Position numbers and translations under genes: made by a program
The notes under the pieces: generated by a model
What the model saw: the letters and a program-made list of their open reading frames with translations, nothing else
Database searches by the model: none
What the model was told of the DNA's origin: nothing
In this document: in pieces, positions 55,734-64,000 of the stretch
Numbering within the stretch: position 1 is the first letter of the stretch
Layout: every line of letters starts with the position of its first letter
NCBI GenBank assembly: GCA_022496185.1
Contig: WTXG01000169.1
Span: 1 to 64,000 of the forward strand
DNA length: 64,000 nucleotides
Source of the DNA: Multifurca ochricompacta
Lineage: Eukaryota; Basidiomycota; Agaricomycetes; Russulales; Russulaceae
Reading direction: 5' to 3'

Positions 55734-56426
55734 TTGATTGGCTCAACCCCATCAGCCTGGGCAAGAGCACTCCATGTAACTTCTGTATACACTAGTCGTT
55801 TCAAGTCTCTAAAAATACCAGTACACTTTGAAACCAAACAGAAGATGGCTGACAGACGGATATTGATCAACTCAGGAGCAACAGATAACTTTATCAGTCA
55901 GAAACTCCAGAGAGCATTGGGACTGGGGACACAGCTACTCCCTCAGGAGAAAAACATTTGGAATATAGACGGGATGGCTAACAAAGCTGGGAAGATCACA
56001 CATTGCTGTGATCTGGAAGTACAGGTTGGGGAACAGACTAAGCAACTCTGCTTCCTCATTACAGATTTAGGAGATGAAGACATGGTGTTGGGATATCCAT
56101 GGCTAGCAGCATTCGAGCCCAAAATCAACTGGGCAGAAGCAACAATGGACAAAGATTTCTACCCAGTTCTCATTATGTCCCTGGGATATGACTACGCTGC
56201 ACAACACCCCCTCACTCATGCTATTGTCATGGGATCGGCCGTCACCTGGAGTGATGTGGAACCTGTGGATCAGGTGTATTGCTATGTTATGAAGGCATCA
56301 GAATTGGCCCAGGCAGAGGCACAGAAAAACCCAGAAAAGACATTCAAAGAAGTAGTCCTGGCAGAATACCATCAACATTGGAAGGTCTTCTCAGAGGAAG
56401 AGTTGCAACATTTCCCTCCCTCTTGA
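55734..56426 (+). CDS. Chromovirus G5 aspartic protease
   Basis: Retropepsin-like region with RILINSGATDNFIS: the catalytic Asp codon is AAC here (LINSGA against LIDSGA in G2 and G3), so the enzyme should be dead. MVLGYPWLAAFEPKINW follows. At 56202-56204 the codon is CAA where G2 has CGA and G3 has TGA. The stop TGA at 56424-56426 stands where G3 has CGA (16056-16058) and G2 CAA (13333-13335). Confidence 0.85.
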   Translation: MIGSTPSAWARALHVTSVYTSRFKSLKIPVHFETKQKMADRRILINSGATDNFISQKLQRALGLGTQLLPQEKNIWNIDGMANKAGKITHCCDLEVQVGEQTKQLCFLITDLGDEDMVLGYPWLAAFEPKINWAEATMDKDFYPVLIMSLGYDYAAQHPLTHAIVMGSAVTWSDVEPVDQVYCYVMKASELAQAEAQKNPEKTFKEVVLAEYHQHWKVFSEEELQHFPPS

Positions 56427-57005
56427 CCTTGGGATCATGCTATTGAATTTGTCCCAGACACCCCACAATCAGTAGACTGTAAAATCTACCCACTGTCTCA
56501 ACCTGAGAAGGAAGCGCTCTCCACTTTCCTGGAGGAACACCTGGCAAAAGGATACATATGACCCTCCAACTCGCCCTATGCTTCACCCTTCTTTTTCATT
56601 AAAAAGAAGGACAGGAAACTGCAACCGGTACAGGACTACAGACGGATTAATGAACTCATGGTGAAAAACAACTACCCACTTCCTCTGATCTTGGAAATTA
56701 TTGATAAGATGCACAACAAAGCCCTGTTCTCAAAGATGGACATTTGCTGGGGATACAATAACATTCATATTCAAGAAGGTGACCAGCCCAAGGCCGCCTT
56801 CAAGACCAATCAAGGACTTTTTGAACCCAATGTTATGTTCTTTGGCTTGATGAACTTGCTGGCAACCTTCCAGTCTATGATGAATCATATTTTCTGCGAC
56901 CTGATCCTTATGGAAGAAGTTGTGGTGTATATGGACAACATTCTAGTGGCCACAAAAGACGACATCCACCACCACTGAACCCAAGTTCATGAAGTACTGA
57001 ATATT
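56427..57005 (+). pseudogene. Chromovirus G5 RT, N-terminal part
   Basis: It carries the fingers and palm of RT (SPYASPFFFIKKKD, FKTNQGLFEPNVMFFGL). The catalytic box reads YMDN (56928-56939), the second Asp codon GAC having become AAC, so polymerase activity should be lost. A TGA at about 56560 (YI, stop, PSN) and another at 56976-56978 interrupt it. It is split by LTR-A at 57006. Confidence 0.87.
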
Positions 57006-57578
57006 TGTTACAAACCCCGTCTTCTCCTATTTTCTTCCTCCTACCTAACGACGACCCCTCCTTGCCGCCTACTTTACACTATCAGATCACGTCTCCATTG
57101 TGGGATCCTGCACGTGCCCTGCTCCCTTCCCCATGATTGTCTTTGTCTCTGTTTATGCCACTGTACCTATGTTTGGGTTCTTATCTCTTATCTTTACAAC
57201 CAGACACTTACTTAATTCCCTATCAGAAGCTTGACTTTACGCCGTCCGCTTCCGTATATTTGGGCCCACTTGACTCCGTTATCTTATCTATAGACACCCA
57301 TTTGATTACGTATATAAGTCTGCTGTAACTACATTGTAGACTTCAGACTCAACTTATTGAATACATCGGTGTTTGTCTTCTGGACTTCCCTTTGAACCCT
57401 CTGACTCAATCGTCTCAGTGCTTTTGGCACTTCCCACTTAACATCATCACTAGGGAACAGCCCCTTTGACTTTGACTCATCCATTCAAAGCTCCAAGAGG
57501 TCCTATTGGCCTCTTATCTGAATAAACGTACACAGCTGTTGCACAAGTTGTGCAGAATGTCTCACACCGGACGTAACA
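57006..57578 (+). repeat. Solo LTR-A in G5
   Basis: A 573-bp LTR with TSD ATATT at 57001-57005 and 57579-57583. It is the near twin of 26038-26610; all 15 differing sites seen are CpG changes, three of them TG on one copy and CA on the other. Confidence 0.93.
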
Positions 57579-58561
57579 ATATTCTGGCAAAGCATGACCT
57601 CTATCTAAAACCTGCCAAATGCTCTTTTGAACAAAAAAGTGTTGAATACCTTGGTGTTATCCTAGAAGGGGGGCAAGTACAAATGGACCCCGTAAAAGTA
57701 CAAGGCATCCAAGAATGGTCCATCCCCCAGTGTACCAAAGACGTTCAGTCATTCATTGGCTTCTGTAACTTCTACCAACGCTTTGTCAAGGGCTTTTCAG
57801 CCATTGCTCAACCACTTAATGACCTGTTGAAGAAGGATGTGCCCTGGCATTGGGATGAATTACAGCAGAAGGCATTTGACCAGATAAAAGCAATCATCAG
57901 CTCCAAACCAGTCCTTATCCAACCTGATCTAGCCAAACCCTTTGAACTGGAAGTTGACGCTTCCATGTATGCCAATGGGGCAGTCTTATCACAGAGAGAT
58001 ATTGGAGGAATCCTTCACCTGGTTGCATTCTACTCAGAAACATTCTCATCAGCAGAAAGGAACTATGATATTTGGGACAGGGAATTACTGGCTATTGTAA
58101 AAGCACTACGACACTGGCAACCATATCTGGCTGGATCCCCACATAAAACCATCATCTATATGGACCACTCCGACCTTCTTTATTGGTGAGAACCCCATAA
58201 GATCAGTCAACAAGTAGCATGAGAGGTTTTGGAGCTTGAAGAGTACAACTTCACGCTCAAGCACCTACCTGGGGCTCGCAATGCACGAGCTGACACCTTG
58301 TCCAGACCAACTGGATGTGATGAAGGAGAGAACAACAATGACAATATCATCATTTTACCAGAAGATGTCTTTGCGAAGACTGCTGTTGTTAGCCTCTATG
58401 ACATGGATCTATGGGCCCAAGTGACACAGAATATGAATCAGGAGCTGTGCAAATCCTGGGCAGAGCCACACAACATAAAAATGAAAAATGGCCTCTGGTG
58501 GAAAGATGGTGATTGATTGGTTGTCACTGGTGGCAACAACATTAAGAGGGGGGTGATCCAT
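57579..58561 (+). pseudogene. Chromovirus G5 RT C-terminus and RNase H
   Basis: It resumes in phase (ILAKHDLYLKPAKCSFEQ) and runs through FIGFCNFYQRFVKGFSAIAQ. RNase H follows with FELEVDASMYANGAVLS and YDIWDRELLAIVKALRHW. Stops at 58187-58189 (YW, stop, EPHK), about 58219 (VA, stop, EVLE) and 58514 (GD, stop, LVVT) interrupt it. The second and third correspond to Arg codons in sister copies. A solo LTR-K is inserted at 58562. Confidence 0.87.
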
Positions 58562-59179
58562 TGTAAGGATGGCTTGGGCGTTGAGCATGAAACCTCCATC
58601 TATTGCCTCTCCCCTCTTTCATTACAAACCCTGAATTAGAGCACTTATGATCTAGTTCCATATATTATCTTTTATCAGTACATTTGCATTCCAGGCCGCA
58701 TGCCCATCCATTCCTTACACAGTTTCACTACCTCCCCATCTTAATTGCCAGGTTTCTACCTCCCCGTCTACATCATCTCCACCTTTATTGCCTGGCATCA
58801 TCTCACCTTATCTTCTTTCAACCCTAATTCACCCTCTTTCTGCTTCATAACTCGGTCTCTCTGCAAGTATATAAAGGTACATACAATGCTTGTAGTAGAC
58901 CCGCCAGTGAGCCACTAGAAGCAGAAATCAATCAGCATTTCTCCCCCTTTCTTTATCTTTCTTTTGTGTGCTAAAGAACTTCTTGACGACATCAAGCGCA
59001 AGGTCAAACGGAACCAGCAAAGCAGTAGATTCGCATCAGTTCAAAGCACGACACACCCTCCTTCGAAGTCTAGTTATCCTTGGGACTCTTTCTACGCACT
59101 CTCCCTCTCCTCTTTACCTCTCTCACCATTCAGGGAAAACTAACTTTGCCTCGCACTCACCGCAGATTGGCTCCGCACA
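58562..59179 (+). repeat. Solo LTR-K in G5
   Basis: A 618-bp element with ends TGTAAGGATGG … CTCCGCACA and TATA-like agtatataaagg near 58865. The TSD is CCAT at 58558-58561 and 59180-59183. It may be read as CCATT if the element starts one base later. It has no other copy in the window. Confidence 0.8.
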
Positions 59180-60450
59180 CCATTTTCACCACGACCTTCC
59201 CTCTGCAGGACACCTGGGGATTGCAAACACCTACACCCTTGCAAAACGAGATTATTGGTGGCCGAACATGAAATAGGATGTAGAAGCATATGTCAAAGGA
59301 TGTGCAGAATGTCAGGCAAACAAAGTAAACACTCACCCAAAACCACTGGCACTTTCACCTATTACACCGATAGCAACAGCTCCCTTCCAGACCATTGCCA
59401 TGGACTTTATTGTCAAACTTCCACAATCACAGGGATATGACTCGATACTCACCATCACAGACCATGACTATTTGAAGGCTGCCCTCTTCATCCCCTGCAA
59501 CGAGATGATATCAGCAGAAGGAGTCACGAAACTTTACCTAGACCATGTCTATCGACACTACGGACTTCCCCAAAAGATTATTTCTGACTGAGACCTGCGA
59601 TTTACATCCATGTTTGCCTGGGCCCTCTGTAAATGCCTCAACATCCAGCAGAATATCTCCACAGCATATCACCCTCAAACAGATGGTCAATCGGAATGTA
59701 TGAACCAATGGTTAGAACAATATCTTTGATTCTGGTGTAATGAACGACAAAATGACTGGGCAGAATGGTTGGCAACAGCTGAGTTCGTGCACAACAGTTG
59801 GCCGAATGGAACAACAAGAGTCACTCCCTTCTCCCTTATTATGGGATGGGACCCTCGCACTATGTGGATGGACAAACCCACAAATGTACCATCTGTGACA
59901 CAGCGTATTGGCCAATGGGAGGAGATATGGGAATCAGCCAATAGAAACCTTCAGAAGGCGCAAAAGACCCTGGCTGAGAAGCCCACTAAGTTTACGCCCT
60001 ATCAGGTTGGAGATCAAGTCTGGTTAGAAGGGCATAATATCCACATGTCACACCCAATGGCGAAATTAGCTCCCAGACACCATGGCCCATTTGCGATTGA
60101 ACAGAAGCTCTTGAACATCATGTACAAACTCACATTACCCACCACCTGGAAGATACACCCCATTTTCCATGCCAGTCTTCTAACACCATACAAAGAGACT
60201 TCCATTCATGGACAGAATTTCCCAAGACCCCCTCCTGACCTAGTTGATGGAGAGCTGGAGTGGGAGGTAGAGTGTATTGCCAATGCAAAATGGAAGGGTT
60301 GAGGGCACAATCAGAAGCTCCATTACCTGATCAAATGGAAGGGATTCCCTGACACTGACAACTCATGGGAATCTGCTGCGGATGTCTTTGCGCCCAAGCT
60401 TATTGAAGACTTCTATAGGCACCATCCAGAGGCAGATAAAGAGCAAGACA
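59180..60450 (+). pseudogene. Chromovirus G5 integrase and chromodomain
   Basis: HHCC finger (HHDLPSAGHLG … CQRMC/VKGCAECQANK), core (AMDFIVKLPQSQGYDS, ISD, stop, DLRFTS, YHPQTDGQSECMNQWLEQYL), GPY/F-like module (TTWKIHPIFHASLLTPYKE) and chromodomain (HYLIKWKGFPDTDNSWESAA, about 60330-60390). TGA codons at 59590-59592, about 59727 and 60299-60301 lie at positions where sister copies carry Arg or a Gln codon. A TAG at 59273 adds to these. It is inactive. Confidence 0.87.
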
Positions 60451-60503
60451 GAATACATGCTATTGGACAACCTCCTCCCCCACAACTAACCAGAACAACG
60501 TCC

Positions 60504-61694
60504 ATGTCACCGTCTAGTGTTCACACCTCTGCCGCCATTGATGCATTTCCCCTATCTACTCCTGTGCATCCTCCTTCTTGCCCACTTTCTCCTATTGACT
60601 ATGATGTGACTGCCAAAGTGGCCGAAGGGGACAGAATCATCAACATCGACAAAGATTTTAATCTGCCCGAACACCCCCATCCCAATGACCTGATCGACGT
60701 GGACTTCGGTGACGAGTCCCCAAAATTCCTGTTTTTCCCAAATGACCCCAACTTGCAATTCTACTTCCTGCTCATGATCCCATCATCCAAGAATGATGGC
60801 ACTATGGAGGTAGCCAAGTACATTTATTACACCAACAAAGGTATGGATGTCGCCGGGTGTTTGGAAAAAGGAGGGCCAGTCTATGGGGCCCCAGTGTACC
60901 TGGAGGAGAAGGTCATCAACTGGCTTCATTATGTCCTAGGGCCGGAACATTTACAACATCTCTTGGCCCACAACCCATGCGCCTTTGCTATCAATGAGGT
61001 GCTCCAAGACTTATGCATGCCATGACTAACTGCCAAAATTGCACAGCTGTGCAAGTTCCAGGCACTCAGGGATAACCTAGAAATGCAGTGCCACAACTAT
61101 GAACAACAGATGGTAAAAATCAACTGAGGGGTCTTCAATATAGAACATCACCTGGCAAGCATTAGGACAAGACTGGAACAAGGAGAGGCATATCAAATCA
61201 TATCTGAATGGTATGCCAACATTTTTGCTCAGCCACTCCCTCATCGCTGCCTCAACCTTGCACCCCGGCTTAACCCCCACTGCTTTGAAATGCTGCGCCT
61301 CCATGAAAACCCCAATGGTAAGCTCTGCTGGCGCTGTAGCAGCAAGTACCATCTCAGCTGGTGTTGTCCCATGGCCAAGAAATGATGTCAACACTGCCAG
61401 AGCACCTCGCACTGGAGTTGCCAATGCCTATTTCAGCAACTCACACAAGCACCCACCATCCAGAACCCATCAGGGTGGTGTGGCAAATGTCTCTCTCACA
61501 ACGCTGGCCATCGAGAGATCAACTGTCATGTTTATGACGGCTGCTTTTGCTGTGGGAGATGAGGGCCCTATGGTTTTCTATGAACACACGTTTGCCCCAC
61601 AGACGAAGAGAAGGAGAACTACAATGCAGACCACTATGCCATAGCCGACAACTATCTCTCTCTGGTCCAGGATGACGATGGTATGCCAATCTAG
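60504..61694 (+). pseudogene. ORF3 of chromovirus G5 (divergent family member)
   Basis: This is the fifth ORF3, in a different LTR family, and clearly diverged from the G1-G4 versions. Conserved blocks are SAAIDAF, SPIDYD, PHPNDLIDVD, MEVAKYIYYTNKGMDVAGC, GGPVYGAPVYLEE and CAFAINEVLQDL. The knuckles CWRCSSKYHLSWCC, CQHCQSTSHWSCQC and CGKCLSHNAGHREINC and the end LSLVQDDDGMP follow. It is disrupted by TGA at 61023, about 61124 and further points plus frame shifts. Conservation of the Cys/His pattern at this distance argues that ORF3 is a real protein of the element. Confidence 0.75.
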
Positions 61695-61725
61695 CTGGCT
61701 CAGCTAGGACTTAGAGAGGGGGTAA

Positions 61726-62319
61726 TGTTACAAACCCCACTGTGTTGTCTTGTTTCCTTTTCTTCTTCATGTGACTTGTTGTTTGGTTGTGCTTGCCCCT
61801 TTGTTGACTGTGTTATGACTGGCATTGGGCTTGTTTGTCCCTTATCTATGACTCAACTTCTTGCTTATCTATGACTCATACCTTACATCAGAACTCTTAC
61901 GTATTCTCCCACCAGAATCACAACTATACCAGATCCATCTACATATATTCTCATCTGGCCCACTTGACCCCATTCCCCATTTGGATACATTATAACTTTG
62001 TTGATACATTGAGTACAATACTCCAATTCAGACTCCAATTTCTATTACATGTATAAGGCCTGCCTAGATAGCCTGTATGCCTTAGACTCAACTTCTTAAT
62101 TGACTTGGTGCATTACCTTCTGGGTGATCTCTAAGACCCAACTCTTGAATTGTCTCAGTGCTTCTGGCACTCTTCTGCTCACTGATACTAAGGGATTAGC
62201 TCCTTGGTGTTGACTTCTCACCTGATCTCCATGTACTTGAAAGACAGTGCACACTTGACTTCATAGTTTGCTATGTGACTTATCACACGTCATGATGAAC
62301 ACCCGCACCAGGCATTACA
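61726..62319 (+). repeat. 3' LTR-J of chromovirus G5
   Basis: A 594-bp partner of 52328-52922. It is preceded by a purine tract (agagagggggtaa) and followed by the TSD GTATA (62320-62324). It ends GCACCAGGCATTACA. Confidence 0.93.
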
Positions 62320-62324
62320 GTATA

Positions 62325-62481
62325 TGTGTTATCTTATCTTTACCTATGTAGCTAATACATACTGGTTATAACTACCATTCTAGGTAAAGACTAATCAATA
62401 TAAAGTTTTGACCAACATAACTGAATTATAACTACCATTCTAGGCAGTTTGTATTATCTAAACCTCAGGCTGCATTCATCA
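62325..62481 (+). repeat. Solo LTR-B, right part
   Basis: This continues 52081-52327 after removal of G5 and one GTATA. It ends CTCAGGCTGCATTCATCA, as in the other LTR-B copies. Confidence 0.85.
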
Positions 62482-62758
62482 CAAACTCTTTCCATTGGCC
62501 TTCCACCAGCATATCTGGATTTCCCATCCAAACATGATCATCTCCATCAGTGATACTGCCTTCATCTGGATCCAGGTGCTCAATCTCCATCCCTTCAATA
62601 TTGGATACAAGAGCAGGGTTGTTATGACCCCACTTGTTTTCCCTGCATTCCTTGCCTCTTGTCATGTGACCAGTCATTTGTCTCTGTTTGTTGAATGTCT
62701 GTGCTTGTTTACCACTTTCGTTTTTGCTTACTTTACTTCTTTTCCCACTTATTGCCAT
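62482..62758 (-). pseudogene. Broken minus-strand gene, N-terminal piece
   Basis: The frame MAISGKRSKVSKNESGKQAQ … GNPDMLVEGQWKEF joins, when LTR-B with G5 is removed, to GLEGMLGKQLQ at 52080 without a shift. The start is uncertain because the copia C4 LTR begins directly after the ATG at 62758, so upstream exons may be lost. It has a basic N-terminus and an acidic middle. The family is not recognised. Confidence 0.5.
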
Positions 62759-63150
62759 TGTTGAACACAGGAGATGTTTGGTGATGCTTCAGGCATCAGG
62801 TGATAAGATTAGCTGCTGTGTAGATTAGATTAGATACCGGAGTTTTGGACTTTTTACATTATCTTTATTACTTTCTTTCTCACACTCCACAGTAGCTGAC
62901 TGATGCACCATGTAACATGTGATTCCTGTATTGGCCAATGGCCTTTCTCCCTCATGTTTATTGTTTGTACTTTGTCTGGCACCTGTGGACTTATTCCCAG
63001 TGTGCACAGACCATCCCTTGGGGTATATAAGGGTGTCTGTTTTGTCCTCTACACTTCAGAGTTTTCTTCACCTCTGAAGTCTAACTTGTCTTTTAGCTTA
63101 ACCCACTAACAACTTACAGTCAGTATGCTGCACAACATGCCTGTTTAACA
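62759..63150 (+). repeat. 5' LTR-E of copia C4
   Basis: A 392-bp LTR-E in plus orientation (TGTTGAACACAGG … CTGTTTAACA), shorter than the 500-502 bp of other copies. It has gtatataagg near 63022. It is followed directly by the primer site at 63151-63164. Confidence 0.85.
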
Positions 63151-63575
63151 GGTTATGGGCCCTGCCACTCTTTACTGATCTGTCACTCTTTGATCACAGT
63201 CCAACCTTACTTCAAGCTCACACAAGCTTTGAGTACTCTTCCCAACAACTCTACTTTGTGAGCTTCATTCTCTACTCTTTGCCCTTAACTGTCCACAAGG
63301 TGGTGCACTTTATGTGCCCACCTTGATCTGTTTGGCTAGCCCTTCTTAGGGTTCTTGCAAGAGGTGATGAGGGACCCTAAGTGGGTGAAACACCTCAAGT
63401 TCCTCATGTGCACTCTAAGTAAATAGTGTTCATAGTTATAGCTGGGTTTTTGTCCCATCCATAGTTTTAGTAGGCCACTTGCCCAGAAGGCTTGAGGCTT
63501 TAGGTCTGGTTAATGCTTGGCTCAATCTGTAAGCCAGGTTTAGCAACCTGCTGGTAGAGTTTAGGGTCTAGTGTT
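63151..63575 (+). pseudogene. Copia C4 primer site and leader remnant
   Basis: GGTTATGGGCCCTG (63151-63164) matches the C3 and C1 primer sites. The following 410 bp are homologous to the C3 leader (reverse complement of about 42800-43210). The element is cut before gag. No open frame is seen. Confidence 0.8.
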
Positions 63576-63650
63576 GACACAAGTGTAGTGCCACATGATG
63601 CAACTCTCACATGACCTTGGTATATAAGGTTATGCACCATGTAGAACCCA

Positions 63651-63725
63651 GGCCATGTAGCTCAGTGGTTAGAGCACCGGACCTGGATTGTCCAGAGGTC
63701 TTGGGTTCAATCCCCAATGTGGCCA
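63651..63725 (+). tRNA. tRNA-like sequence (tRNA or SINE head)
   Basis: A 75-nt segment has an acceptor stem GGCCATG/TGTGGCC and D arm GCTC/GAGC. The anticodon stem GGAC/GTCC has loop CTGGATT (GGA at the anticodon place, but a pyrimidine at 37). The T arm TTGGG/CCCAA has loop TTCAATC. A TTTT run follows at about 63731, which could end Pol III transcription. There is one extra base between the D and anticodon stems. A related copy lies at 55128. Whether it is functional is open. Confidence 0.55.
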
Positions 63726-63790
63726 TTCCTTTTCTAGAGTGTGGGTGAGGGTCTTGCTTAAGGTCCCTCAGCCAGAGTGCATGTGGGCCA

Positions 63791-64000
63791 ACATTACATC
63801 CAGTGTGGGACATTCTACACAACATGTGTAACAGCAAGATCATTCAGTTCAGATAAGAAACCAATAAAGCTTCTTGGAGTTTGAGAGGGAAGAGTCAAAG
63901 TCAAAGGGGCTGTTCCCCAAGACAATGTTGAGTGGAGAATTACCAGAAGTACTGAGAGATGACAAGTTGAGGTCCAAGGGGAAGTCCAGAAGATGAACAC
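63791..64000 (-). repeat. LTR-A, minus orientation, runs off the window
   Basis: The sequence ATTACATCCAGTGTGGGACATTC … is the reverse complement of an LTR-A 3' end. It is colinear with 4077 onward. It continues beyond the window. Confidence 0.8.

Overview
The window looks like a transposon graveyard from the genome of a filamentous basidiomycete, probably an agaricomycete. The pointers are short 46-60 bp introns, an NLR-type gene with a fungal Goodbye-like N-terminal domain, Tf1/sushi-like chromoviruses, fungal Ty1/copia elements and a fungal hAT transposase. A TE-rich genome such as that of an ectomycorrhizal mushroom would fit, but the species is inference. I see no prokaryotic feature, rRNA or CRISPR array.

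Layout. 1-930: gag remnant of a Ty3/gypsy element (G0), cut by a partial LTR (LTR-A). 1361-4076: truncated Ty1/copia element C1. 4077-20758: three chromovirus copies, G1 and G2 on the minus strand and G3 on the plus strand, ending in an inverted LTR pair. 20759-29126: solo LTRs, short repeats and a nearly complete hAT transposase (22662-25731, minus). 29127-45383: one old chromovirus copy (G4) blown apart by nested insertions. Copia C2 sits in its chromodomain and carries three solo LTRs of its own. A 588-bp hAT-like MITE sits in its 3' LTR and carries copia C3 and another solo LTR. 45384-50347: the one clearly intact host gene, a NACHT-ankyrin NLR with eight exons. 50394-62758: a broken minus-strand gene convergent to the NLR, split by solo LTRs. 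One of these contains a full-length chromovirus (G5, 52328-62319), itself carrying a solo LTR-A, a 1255-bp hAT-like element and another solo LTR. 62759-64000: a copia 5' end (C4), a tRNA-like sequence and a partial LTR-A.

How the parts work together. The chromoviruses share one plan: gag with a zinc knuckle, protease, RT/RNase H, integrase, chromodomain, then an extra ORF3 of about 410 codons in the env position that ends in a run of CCHC zinc knuckles. Their primer site matches the predicted 5' end of their own RNA, as in Tf1-type self-priming. The copia elements instead carry a primer site complementary to the anticodon arm of initiator tRNA-Met. Target-site duplications (TSDs) are readable for most insertions, so the order of insertion can be reconstructed to four layers.

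Nearly all decay in the repeats is C-to-T or G-to-A change at CpG. The same Arg codon appears as CGA, TGA and CAA in sister copies, and differences between paired LTRs are almost all at CpG. The NLR gene, in contrast, keeps its CpGs and an open frame. This suggests a methylated or RIP-like treated repeat compartment around an active immune-type gene. All LTR family letters and element names (G0-G5, C1-C4) are mine.
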